Positions 56,939-64,000 of a stretch of DNA of 64,000 nucleotides are shown here, piece by piece. Position numbers and translations under genes: made by a program. The DNA is from Blastococcus sp. TF02A-30 (lineage in GTDB: Bacteria; Actinomycetota; Actinomycetes; Mycobacteriales; Geodermatophilaceae). Below the pieces are notes generated by a model that had not been told where the DNA came from, did no database searches, and saw nothing but the letters and a program-made list of their open reading frames with translations. Every line of letters starts with the position of its first letter. The stretch's first letter is position 1. The stretch covers positions 124,001-188,000 of the forward strand of contig NZ_QOHJ01000001.1 in assembly GCF_003319185.1 (NCBI RefSeq). The letters are read 5' to 3'.

Positions 56939-58426
56939 GTGTCGTCCACCCCGCCGAGTCGCCCGGCCCCGCAGCCGGTGCCCCCTGCCGTCCAGCAGAC
57001 GGTCCGCGAGCTGGTCGACGTCTCCCCCGTGCTGGCCGAGCTGGGCGAACGCTTCGCCGCCGCCGGGTTCGAGGCCCACCTCGTCGGCGGGTCGGTGCGC
57101 GACGCGCTGCTGGCCGCGCAGTCCGGCGCGCCGGGGGTGCCCGGCGACCTCGACGTCACCACCTCCGCCCGTCCCGAGCAGACGCTGGAGCTCCTGCGCG
57201 GCTGGGCCGGTTCCACGTGGAACACCGGCATCGCGTTCGGCACCGTCGGGGCCGAGGTGCGCGGCGTCCGGCTGGAGATCACCACCTTCCGCGCGGACCG
57301 CTACGACCGGGAGTCGCGCAACCCCGAGGTGGCGTGGGGCAGCTCGCTGGTCGACGACCTGGTCCGCCGCGACTTCACCGTGAATGCCATGGCGGTCTCG
57401 CTCGGGCCCGACCGCACAGTCACCGACCCCTTCGGCGGGCTGGGCGACCTGCTCGCCCGGCGGCTGCGCACGCCCGGCGCGGCGGAGGAGTCCTTCGCCG
57501 ACGACCCGCTGCGCATGCTGCGCGCCGTCCGCTTCGTCGCCCAGCTCGACCTGGTCCCGGACGACGACGTCGTCCGCGCGATGACCGACCTCTCCGGCGA
57601 GCTGGGCCGGATCACCGCCGAGCGGGTGCAGGCGGAGCTGTCGAAGACCCTGCTGCAGGACTCCCCCCGCGCGGCGCTGGAGCTGTTCGTGGCCACCGGG
57701 CTGGCCGACGTCGTCCTGCCGGAGCTGCCCGCGCTGCGGATGGAGATCGACGAGCACCACCAGCACAAGGACGTCTACAGCCACTCGCTGACCGTCCTGG
57801 ACCAGGCGATCGCGCTGGAGAAGGCGGACCCGGAGGCGCCGTCGCCGGACCTGGTCCTCCGGCTGGCCGCGCTGCTGCACGACATCGGCAAGCCGGCCAC
57901 CCGCCGGCACGAGGCCGGCGGCCGGGTGTCCTTCCACCACCACGAGGTGGTGGGAGCCAAGCTCGTCCGCAAGCGCCTGCTGGCGCTGAAGTACCCCAAG
58001 GACGTCGTCGAGGCGGTCTCCCGGCTGACCTTCCTGCACCTGCGCTTCCACGGCTACGGCCGCGGCGAGTGGACCGACTCCGCGGTCCGCCGCTACGTCA
58101 CCGATGCCGGCGACCTGCTCCCGCGCCTGCACAAGCTGGTCCGCTCGGACTGCACGACCCGCAACCGCAAGCGGGCGGCGGCGCTCTCGGCGACCTACGA
58201 CTCGCTCGAGGAGCGGATCGCGGTGCTGTCGGAGGCCGAGGACCTCGCGCGGGTCCGGCCCGACCTGGACGGCAACGCGATCATGGAGCTGCTGGGGCTG
58301 CAGCCCGGCCCCGAGGTGGGCCGGGCGTGGCGGTTCCTCAAGGACCTGCGCCTCGAGCGCGGCCCGCTGGACCGCGACGAGGCCGAGGCGGCGCTGCTCG
58401 AGTGGTGGGCGCAGCGGGAGGCGTGA
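56939..58426 (+). CDS. pcnA: CCA-adding tRNA nucleotidyltransferase
   Basis: A 495-aa class II nucleotidyltransferase: LVGGSVRDALL, GDLDVTTSARPEQTLELL, RRDFTVNAMAV, then an HD domain (ALLHDIGKPATR). The tRNA genes in the window lack encoded CCA, so such an enzyme is needed. GTG at 56939. A parS-like site lies inside the gene at 57209. Confidence 0.94.
   Translation: MSSTPPSRPAPQPVPPAVQQTVRELVDVSPVLAELGERFAAAGFEAHLVGGSVRDALLAAQSGAPGVPGDLDVTTSARPEQTLELLRGWAGSTWNTGIAFGTVGAEVRGVRLEITTFRADRYDRESRNPEVAWGSSLVDDLVRRDFTVNAMAVSLGPDRTVTDPFGGLGDLLARRLRTPGAAEESFADDPLRMLRAVRFVAQLDLVPDDDVVRAMTDLSGELGRITAERVQAELSKTLLQDSPRAALELFVATGLADVVLPELPALRMEIDEHHQHKDVYSHSLTVLDQAIALEKADPEAPSPDLVLRLAALLHDIGKPATRRHEAGGRVSFHHHEVVGAKLVRKRLLALKYPKDVVEAVSRLTFLHLRFHGYGRGEWTDSAVRRYVTDAGDLLPRLHKLVRSDCTTRNRKRAAALSATYDSLEERIAVLSEAEDLARVRPDLDGNAIMELLGLQPGPEVGRAWRFLKDLRLERGPLDRDEAEAALLEWWAQREA
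57209..57224. other. parS-like site inside pcnA
   Basis: GGTTCCACGTGGAACA, one outer base different from the parS at 42779. It lies 14 kb on the far side of parAB from oriC. Confidence 0.78.
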
Positions 58427-58472
58427 CCCCGTCCGGGTGGAGGACCTGCGCTCGCCTGCCGAGATAGGACCC

Positions 58473-59327
58473 GTGCGCTCCCTGCTGCGCGTCCTGCGCG
58501 GCATGCTCGTCGTGCTCCTCGCCCTCGCCGCCGTGCTGGCCACCGCCGTGCTGAGCGGCCCCGGCGGGCTGCCCTGGGCGGTCCGGGTGACCGCGGCGCC
58601 CGGTGCGACCCCGACCCCGCCAGCCCCGCCGCCCGCGCCGGAGAAGCCGCGCGACCGCCCGACCCCGGGGATCGAGGCCGCCGTCGACCCGCTGGGCACC
58701 CCGCGGCCGGCACCCCTCGGGGGCGGCGAGCACGCGTTCACCTCGTTCCAGCGCGACGGCGTCACACCGGTGGCCTACGACCCGTGCCGTCCGGTCCACT
58801 ACACCGTGAACCCGGCCGGGGCGCCCGCCGGGGGCGAGGAGCTGATCCACTCGGCGGTGCGGCGGATCGCGGTGGTGACCGGGCTGGTCTTCGTCTTCGA
58901 CGGGCCGACCGACGAGCCGCTGGCGCACGAGCGGGCGGTGTTCCAGCCGGACCGCTACGGCGACCGCTGGGCGCCCGTCCTGATCGGGTGGCAGTCGGAG
59001 GCGGAGAACCCCGATCTCGCCGGGGACGTCGTCGGCCAGGCCGGCAGCAGCGCCGTGTCGCTGGGCGACGGGCCGCGCGTCTTCGTCACCGGCACGGTGT
59101 CCCTGGACGGTCCGCAGTCCGGGCAGATCATGGGCCGCCGTGGGGGCGCGACCGCCGTCGAGTCGGTCGTCCTGCACGAGCTCGGCCACCTGGTCGGGCT
59201 GGCGCACGTCGAGGACGCGACCGAGCTCATGTACCCGGAGGCGCAGCAGTCGGTCGACGACTTCGGCCCCGGGGACCTCGCCGGCCTGGCCCGCCTCGGA
59301 GCCGGCACCTGCGAGCCCGACCTCTGA
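58473..59327 (+). CDS. Secreted matrixin-like zinc metalloprotease
   Basis: A 284-aa protein with an N-terminal membrane/signal helix (about 10-30), a Pro-rich stalk and a metzincin domain. The zinc site HELGHLVGLAH is complete (HExxHxxGxxH) and followed by the Met-turn LMYP. It is predicted to be an extracytoplasmic, possibly membrane-tethered protease; target unknown. GTG at 58473 starts 47 bp after pcnA. Confidence 0.85.
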   Translation: MRSLLRVLRGMLVVLLALAAVLATAVLSGPGGLPWAVRVTAAPGATPTPPAPPPAPEKPRDRPTPGIEAAVDPLGTPRPAPLGGGEHAFTSFQRDGVTPVAYDPCRPVHYTVNPAGAPAGGEELIHSAVRRIAVVTGLVFVFDGPTDEPLAHERAVFQPDRYGDRWAPVLIGWQSEAENPDLAGDVVGQAGSSAVSLGDGPRVFVTGTVSLDGPQSGQIMGRRGGATAVESVVLHELGHLVGLAHVEDATELMYPEAQQSVDDFGPGDLAGLARLGAGTCEPDL

Positions 59328-59337
59328 CCTGCTCGGC

Positions 59338-60621
59338 TCAGCCGCGGACGGGAGCGGGACGGCGGCGCACGAGCACGAAGCCGGCGGCCGCCAGGAGGTA
59401 GAGCAGGCAGACCGTGCCGAGGGCGGGCACCGAGGCGCCGGAGGCCGGCAGCAGGAAGGCCGCGCACAGCACCGAGACGACGAAGCCGACGTTGAACAGG
59501 GTGTCGTAGACGGAGAAGACCCGGCCGCGGAAGTCGTCGTCGACCGCCGCCTGGAGCGTCGCGTCGACGCAGATCTTGACCCCCTGACCGGCGAAGCCGA
59601 GCGCCAGCGCCGCCGCCACCACGCCGGGTGCCCGGAAGGGCAGGAGGAGCAGCGGCTGGACGACGGCCGAGGCCAGCAGCAGCGCGAGCGTCCAGCCCAC
59701 CGCGCCGGTGCGGCGGACGGCCGGTGGCGTGGCGACGGCCGCGAGCAGCGATCCGACCGCGACGGCGGCGGTCACCTGCGCCAGCCCGGCGAGACCGCCC
59801 GGGAACAGCGCTCCCTCTCCGGAGAACGTGTTCCGGTAGAGCAGCAGCGTCATGAGGGTGAACAGCCCGAAGGCCAGCCGGTGCAGCGCGATCACGGTCA
59901 GCGCGGCCGCCGCAGGGGGGTGCGCGCGCACGTGCCGGGCGCCGGCCACCATGCCCACGACCACCTGACGGGCGCTCGGTGTCCCGGCCCGCGTCACCGC
60001 GTCCGGCCCCAGGTGGCGCGGCGCGAACCCCGACACCACGAGGGAGGCGAGCAGGTAGGGCAGCGCCGCGGCGGCGGCGACCAGCGCGTACCCGGCGTCC
60101 CCGGACCCGGTGAGCTGCAGCAGCCCGAGCGCCGCTCCCCCGCCGACGACGGTGGCCACCGAGCCGGTGGTCGTCGACAGCGCGTTGGCCGGGACCAGCG
60201 CGTCGGTCGTGTGCGGCAGCCCGGCCGACAGCGCCGCCAGGACGAACCGGTTGACCGCGAACACCACCAGGCCGGCGGCGTAGAACGCCGTCCCCTGCAC
60301 CCCGCCGGCGATCAGCACGGCGACCAGGCACACCAGCCCGGCGCGGAGCACGTTGGCGCGCAGCAGCACCGCGCGCCGGCTCCACCGGTCCAGCCAGACG
60401 CCGGCGAACGGGCCCACCAGCGAGTAGGGCAGCAGCAGGACGGCGAACGCGGCGGCCACGTCCACCGGGTCGGCGGCCCGCTGCGGGTTGAACAGCACCG
60501 TTCCGGCCAGCGCCGCCTGGAAGACGCCGTCGCCGGCCTGGGACAGCAACCGGGTGCCGAACAGCCGGCGGAAGTCGGGCCGGGCCAGGACGGCGCGCAC
60601 CCCTGCACCAGGCCGGCTCAC
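59338..60621 (-). CDS. MFS transporter
   Basis: A 427-aa protein with 12 predicted helices. The loop between helices 2 and 3 reads FAGVWLDRWSRRAVLLRAN (MFS motif A variant), typical of the DHA-type efflux subfamily. It converges on the metalloprotease gene with only 10 bp between stops and no obvious terminator. Substrate unknown. Confidence 0.87.
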   Translation of the reverse strand: MSRPGAGVRAVLARPDFRRLFGTRLLSQAGDGVFQAALAGTVLFNPQRAADPVDVAAAFAVLLLPYSLVGPFAGVWLDRWSRRAVLLRANVLRAGLVCLVAVLIAGGVQGTAFYAAGLVVFAVNRFVLAALSAGLPHTTDALVPANALSTTTGSVATVVGGGAALGLLQLTGSGDAGYALVAAAAALPYLLASLVVSGFAPRHLGPDAVTRAGTPSARQVVVGMVAGARHVRAHPPAAAALTVIALHRLAFGLFTLMTLLLYRNTFSGEGALFPGGLAGLAQVTAAVAVGSLLAAVATPPAVRRTGAVGWTLALLLASAVVQPLLLLPFRAPGVVAAALALGFAGQGVKICVDATLQAAVDDDFRGRVFSVYDTLFNVGFVVSVLCAAFLLPASGASVPALGTVCLLYLLAAAGFVLVRRRPAPVRG

Positions 60622-60686
60622 CGGATCACCCTAGGGGGCGACGCACGATCAGCCGGGGCGCCCGCGGGTGGGGCACACTGGGTGCG

Positions 60687-61361
60687 ATGACCCCGGTGCC
60701 CGATCCCGAGTCCGGTCCGCCCGCGCGGCCCGCGACCGGTCGTCGTCGTCCCGATGCCGTGCCGAGGCTCTCGGTCGGGGACCTGGACGACCTCCGGCCC
60801 GGCTGGTTGCTCGTCGCCATGCCCTCGCTGACCGACCCCACGTTCGCCGGGACCGTGGTCTACCTCCTCGACCACTCCGACAGCGGCACGCTGGGCGTCG
60901 TCCTGGGCAGGCCGAGCCAGGTGCAGATCCGCGACGTGCTGCCCGGCTGGTGCGACCTCGCGATCGACCCCGGGGTGTTCCACGTGGGGGGCCCCTGCGA
61001 GACGGACACGGCGCTGTGCCTGGCCCGCTGCACCGTGGACGGGTCGGCCGGCGGGGGGACCTCGGCACCCGACGGGCTGCGGCCGGTGGCGGGCGACATC
61101 CACCTCGTCGACCTCGACGCCGATCCGGCGCCGCTCGCCGATCGCGTGGCCGGGCTGCGCGTGTTCGCCGGGTACGCGGGCTGGTCCCCCGGCCAGCTGG
61201 CCGGGGAGATCGCCGAGGGCGCGTGGGCGTGCGTGCCCGGGCTGGCCGAGGACGTGCTGAGCGAGACGTCCGGGCCGCAGCTGTGGCGGCAGGTCATGGG
61301 TCGCCAGACCGGCCGGCTGGCGGTGCTCTCCACCGCGCCGGCCGATCCGACCGCGAACTGA
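60687..61361 (+). CDS. YqgE/AlgH family protein (UPF0301)
   Basis: A 224-aa protein with the family features LRPGWLLVAMPSLTDPTFAGTVVYLLDH, LGVVLGRPSQ, VFHVGGPCETD and FAGYAGWSPGQLAGEI. Homologues are widespread, and a biochemical function has not been settled. The mycobacterial homologue also lies near this region (upstream of leuS). ATG at 60687. Confidence 0.9.
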   Translation: MTPVPDPESGPPARPATGRRRPDAVPRLSVGDLDDLRPGWLLVAMPSLTDPTFAGTVVYLLDHSDSGTLGVVLGRPSQVQIRDVLPGWCDLAIDPGVFHVGGPCETDTALCLARCTVDGSAGGGTSAPDGLRPVAGDIHLVDLDADPAPLADRVAGLRVFAGYAGWSPGQLAGEIAEGAWACVPGLAEDVLSETSGPQLWRQVMGRQTGRLAVLSTAPADPTAN

Positions 61362-61420
61362 CGGCGCGCCGCACCCGAGGGCTGCCGAAACGGCCGGTTT
61401 CTGGTAGGAAGGTGGCCGGG

Positions 61421-61451
61421 AGGGGGCGGTCTGGGGAAGAGGCCGCCCCCT
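61421..61451. terminator. Bidirectional terminator
   Basis: Stem AGGGGGCGG / CCGCCCCCT with a 13-nt loop, followed by TTCCCCTTTC on the plus strand, between convergent genes. Confidence 0.8.
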
Positions 61452-61460
61452 TCCCCTTTC

Positions 61461-62198
61461 TCAGAGGCCGAGCGCCGCGCCCAGTTCCGGGTGGTCCGCC
61501 GCCTCGATCGTCTCCGCCTCCGCCGGCAGGTCCAGCGAGCGCCGGCCGTGTCCGGCGAGCGTGACCGTCACCTCGACCGGGTCCCCGCCCTCGGCCGGCA
61601 CCGGCGCCGCGAACTGCACGAGGACGTCGTCGGTCGCCGAGACCGCCACGACCGCGTCCCCCGGCACCGCGTAGAGCGCGGTCAGCCGGCCGTCGACCGA
61701 GCGCCGGCCCTGCCACGTGGCGGCGCCGTCGAGGAAGGCCGCCGCGTCGTCGGCCGACCCGGCGGACAGGTTGAGGAGCAGCCCGGCCACCACGTCCAGC
61801 AGCGGCGGGGCGGGGTCGTCGGCCGGCAGCAGCGGACGGCGCAGGTAGCCACCGCTGCCCGAGCCGGTCGGGTCGTCGAACCAGACCGCCTCGCGGGTGA
61901 ACCACACGGTGCGCTCCGGCGCGCTGCCGTCACCGGTCACCACCTGCGCCCGTCCGACGCCGTCGCGGAAGTCGACCGCGCCGGTGAGGGTCAGGACCGC
62001 CTCGTCCCCGTAGGGAGCGGTGGCGACGAAGTCCGCGCCGCCCTCGTCGTGGTTGCGGGCCAGCAGGCCGGCCAGCAGGTCGGCCTCCTCCTGGGTGACC
62101 GGGTCGCCGGTCGGCCGGGGGCCGTCGTCGGTCGCGCAGCCCGCGACCAGTGCCAGCGCCGTCACCAGGGGCGTCAGCAGGCGGGCCGGGGTGCGCAC
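61461..62198 (-). CDS. Secreted lipoprotein, uncharacterised
   Basis: A 245-aa protein with a lipoprotein signal peptide: RTPARLLTPLVTALALVAGC, lipobox LVAGC with Cys20 when started at GTG 62198 (GTG 62219 is the longer choice). The mature part is acidic and beta-rich (DEAVLTLTGAVDFRDGVGRA, TVWFTREAVWF), resembling the LolA/LppX-like fold of actinobacterial lipoproteins. That resemblance is only at pattern level. Confidence 0.75.
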   Translation of the reverse strand: MRTPARLLTPLVTALALVAGCATDDGPRPTGDPVTQEEADLLAGLLARNHDEGGADFVATAPYGDEAVLTLTGAVDFRDGVGRAQVVTGDGSAPERTVWFTREAVWFDDPTGSGSGGYLRRPLLPADDPAPPLLDVVAGLLLNLSAGSADDAAAFLDGAATWQGRRSVDGRLTALYAVPGDAVVAVSATDDVLVQFAAPVPAEGGDPVEVTVTLAGHGRRSLDLPAEAETIEAADHPELGAALGL

Positions 62199-62245
62199 CG
62201 GCGCAGCGTAAGGGCGCACCGACCCGATCCCCGGCCACGACGCGG

Positions 62246-62282
62246 CAGGGCCCGCACTCCCGGAACGGAAGTGCGGGCCCTG
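62246..62282. terminator. Terminator of ino1
   Basis: A 13-bp perfect stem CAGGGCCCGCACT / AGTGCGGGCCCTG with an 11-nt loop, 25 nt after the ino1 stop. Confidence 0.85.
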
Positions 62283-62307
62283 GTCGTGACCTCGGGGGAC
62301 GAGGTCC

Positions 62308-63387
62308 TTACCGCTCGATGTCGCCCTTGATGAAGGCCTCGACCGCGTCGCGCGCGGCCGAGTCGTCGTACTGCACGGGCGGGCTCTTCATGAAGTACGA
62401 GGACGCCGAGAGGATCGGGCCGCCGATGCCGCGGTCCTTGGCGATCTTCGCGGCGCGGACGGCGTCGATGATGATGCCGGCCGAGTTCGGGGAGTCCCAG
62501 ACCTCGAGCTTGTACTCCAGGTTCAGCGGGACGTCGCCGAACGCGCGGCCCTCCAGGCGGACGTAGGCCCACTTGCGGTCCGACAGCCACGGCACGTGGT
62601 CCGACGGCCCGATGTGCACGTTGTCCTTGCCCATCTCGCGGTCGACCTGGCTGGTGACGGCCTGGGTCTTGGAGATCTTCTTGGACTCCAGGCGCTCCCG
62701 CTCGAGCATGTTCTTGAAGTCCATGTTGCCGCCGACGTTGAGCTGCATCGTGCGGTCGAGCTGCACGCCGCGGTCCTCGAACAGCTTGGCCAGCACGCGG
62801 TGGGTGATGGTGGCGCCGACCTGGCTCTTGATGTCGTCGCCCACGATCGGCACACCGGCGGCGGTGAACTTGTCCGCCCACTCCTTGGTGCCGGCGATGA
62901 AGACGGGGAGGGCGTTGACGAACGCCACGCCCGCGTCGAGGGCGGCCTGCGCGTAGAACTCGGCGGCCTGCTGCGAGCCGACCGGCAGGTAGCAGACGAG
63001 GACGTCGGCACCCGAGTCGCGCAGGGCGGCGACGACGTCGACCGGCTCCTCGTCGGACTCCTCGATGGTCTCCCGGTAGTACTTGCCGAGGCCGTCGAGG
63101 GTGGTGCCGCGCTGCACGGTCACGCCGAGCGGCGGGACGTCGCAGATCTTGATCGTGTTGTTCTCGCTGGCGACGATGGCCTCGGAGAGGTCGCGGCCGA
63201 CCTTCTTGGCGTCCACGTCGAACGCGGCGACGAACTCGACGTCGGACACGTGGTACTCGCCGAAGCGGACGTGCATCAGCCCCGGCACCGAAGCGGTCTC
63301 GTCCGCGTCGCGGTAGTAGTGCACGCCCTGCACCAGCGAGGTGGCGCAGTTACCGACGCCGACGATGGCGACCTTGACGGACCCCAT
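62308..63387 (-). CDS. ino1: Inositol-3-phosphate synthase
   Basis: A 359-aa enzyme of the short actinobacterial class, with the NAD motif [52 protein letters not shown] and [12 protein letters not shown]. It cyclises glucose-6-phosphate for phosphatidylinositol and mycothiol synthesis. ATG at 63387 lies inside the end of the PadR gene, so the two are translationally coupled. Confidence 0.96.
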   Translation of the reverse strand: MGSVKVAIVGVGNCATSLVQGVHYYRDADETASVPGLMHVRFGEYHVSDVEFVAAFDVDAKKVGRDLSEAIVASENNTIKICDVPPLGVTVQRGTTLDGLGKYYRETIEESDEEPVDVVAALRDSGADVLVCYLPVGSQQAAEFYAQAALDAGVAFVNALPVFIAGTKEWADKFTAAGVPIVGDDIKSQVGATITHRVLAKLFEDRGVQLDRTMQLNVGGNMDFKNMLERERLESKKISKTQAVTSQVDREMGKDNVHIGPSDHVPWLSDRKWAYVRLEGRAFGDVPLNLEYKLEVWDSPNSAGIIIDAVRAAKIAKDRGIGGPILSASSYFMKSPPVQYDDSAARDAVEAFIKGDIER

Positions 63388-64000
63388 GGCTCTCCTTCTC
63401 CTCGGACCGCGGTGGGTCCTGATCGTGCGGACCGGTCTGGTCCGGTGGTGTCTGCGCGTCCCCGTGCCCGGAGCCGGTGAGCTCGGAATCGATCAGCTCG
63501 TCGAGCCAGCGGACCTCGCGGTCGACCGACTCCAGGCCGTGGCGTTGCAGTTCGAGCGTGTAGCGGTCGAGCCGCTCGCGGGTCCGGCTGAGCGACGCGC
63601 GCAGGCCCTCCCGCTGGCGTTCGACGGTGCGGCGGCGCCCCTCGAGGATCCGCAGCCGCACGTCGGCGGCCGTGAGCCGGAAGAAGGCCAGGCGGACGCC
63701 GAAGAAGCCCCCGTCGTCGTACGCCTCCGGTCCGGTCTGGCTGACCAGCTCGTGGAAGCGCTCCTTGCCCTCCGCGGTGATCGTGTAGACCACCTTCCCG
63801 CGCCGGCCGGTGAGCGGCGGAGCGTCCGCCGGCAGCAGCGCGTGCGGATCGGGCTCGTCGGTGGTGATGAGCCCGGCCGCCCGCATCCGCTTGAGCGCGG
63901 GGTACAGCGAGCCGTAGGAGATGCTGCGCAGCCCGCCGAGCACCTGCGCGAGCTGCTTGCGCAGCTCGTAGCCGTGCATCGGGGACTGGTGCAGCAGCCC
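63350..64000 (-). CDS. PadR-family transcriptional regulator, 5' end outside the window
   Basis: At least 216 aa. The frame is still open at the right edge ([17 protein letters not shown]), so the start is beyond 64000. The winged helix spans the [11 protein letters not shown] to [11 protein letters not shown] part with [18 protein letters not shown]; a long helical C-terminus follows. It precedes ino1 with a 38-bp overlap, as in mycobacteria, and probably regulates it. Confidence 0.9.
   Translation of the reverse strand, partial: GLLHQSPMHGYELRKQLAQVLGGLRSISYGSLYPALKRMRAAGLITTDEPDPHALLPADAPPLTGRRGKVVYTITAEGKERFHELVSQTGPEAYDDGGFFGVRLAFFRLTAADVRLRILEGRRRTVERQREGLRASLSRTRERLDRYTLELQRHGLESVDREVRWLDELIDSELTGSGHGDAQTPPDQTGPHDQDPPRSEEKESHGVRQGRHRRRR

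Noticed and set aside
60976..60991. parS-like TGTTCCACGTGGGGGG in the AlgH-type gene
   Set aside because: Only one arm matches, and it encodes a conserved VFHVGG motif of the protein, which explains the sequence.
61707..61718. CCACGTGGC palindrome in the lipoprotein gene
   Set aside because: Only the E-box-like CACGTG core matches parS; the arms do not.

Overview
The window is a contiguous, very G+C-rich chromosomal stretch from an actinobacterium, centred on the replication origin. Third-codon-position GC bias, many GTG/TTG starts, 4-bp ATGA/GTGA gene overlaps, actinobacterium-only genes (crgA, DUF3566, the DLW-39 peptide, DUF6049, fhaA/fhaB, inositol-phosphate synthase, PASTA kinase) and the order rpmH-dnaA-dnaN-gnd-recF-dciA...gyrB-gyrA all support this. 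The gene content suggests Geodermatophilaceae or a close relative; that family call is an inference.

Layout from the left. 1-5.9 kb: accessory genes (truncated chemotaxis receptor, ECF sigma factor with a membrane partner, GNAT and TetR genes divergent from an acyl-CoA dehydrogenase, DUF1707 protein, tRNA-Leu). 6.1-15.4 kb: the cell-growth signalling operon fhaA-fhaB-pstP-rodA-pbpA-pknA, then pknB. 15.4-21.6 kb: trpG-type amidotransferase, DUF881, crgA, a spacer carrying a cluster of DnaA-box-like sites, PH-domain protein, rhomboid protease, cyclophilin, a frameshifted AhpD-like gene, tRNA-Ala, the DLW-39 peptide, tRNA-Ile and a DUF3566 protein. 21.7-26.3 kb: gyrA and gyrB. 26.5-32.3 kb: four genes (amino-acid permease, NAD-binding/DUF2867 protein, ABC exporter, uncharacterised protein) sitting between gyrB and dciA. 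32.4-39.6 kb: dciA, recF, gnd, dnaN, oriC, dnaA, and rpmH divergent. 39.6-45 kb: rnpA-yidD-yidC-jag-rsmG and, after two parS sites, parA-parB. 45-56.9 kb: on the minus strand ddl-like ligase, aminotransferase, cwlM-like amidase, trxA, trxB, pseudokinase, murJ, DUF6049 and NUDIX. 56.9-64 kb: pcnA, matrixin-like protease, MFS transporter, AlgH-type protein, lipoprotein, ino1 and a truncated PadR regulator.

The genes form two functional blocks. One is replication and segregation: DnaA, DnaN, RecF, DciA, gyrase and ParAB/parS. The other is peptidoglycan synthesis under PknB control: kinases PknA/PknB, phosphatase PstP, FHA proteins, RodA/PbpA, CrgA, MurJ with its pseudokinase, and CwlM. In mycobacteria PknB phosphorylates the MurJ pseudokinase region, which then binds FhaA, and also phosphorylates CwlM; every one of those components is encoded here.

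No phage, insertion sequence, CRISPR array or biosynthetic cluster was seen. The most unusual observations are: a three-copy hairpin element abutting stop codons, with a compensatory base change; a DnaA-box cluster 19 kb from oriC; near-perfect parS sites inside coding sequences; two genes that appear to use CTG starts; a one-base frameshift in an AhpD-like gene; and a murJ/pseudokinase pair encoded as separate genes with no sigM between them and trxB.
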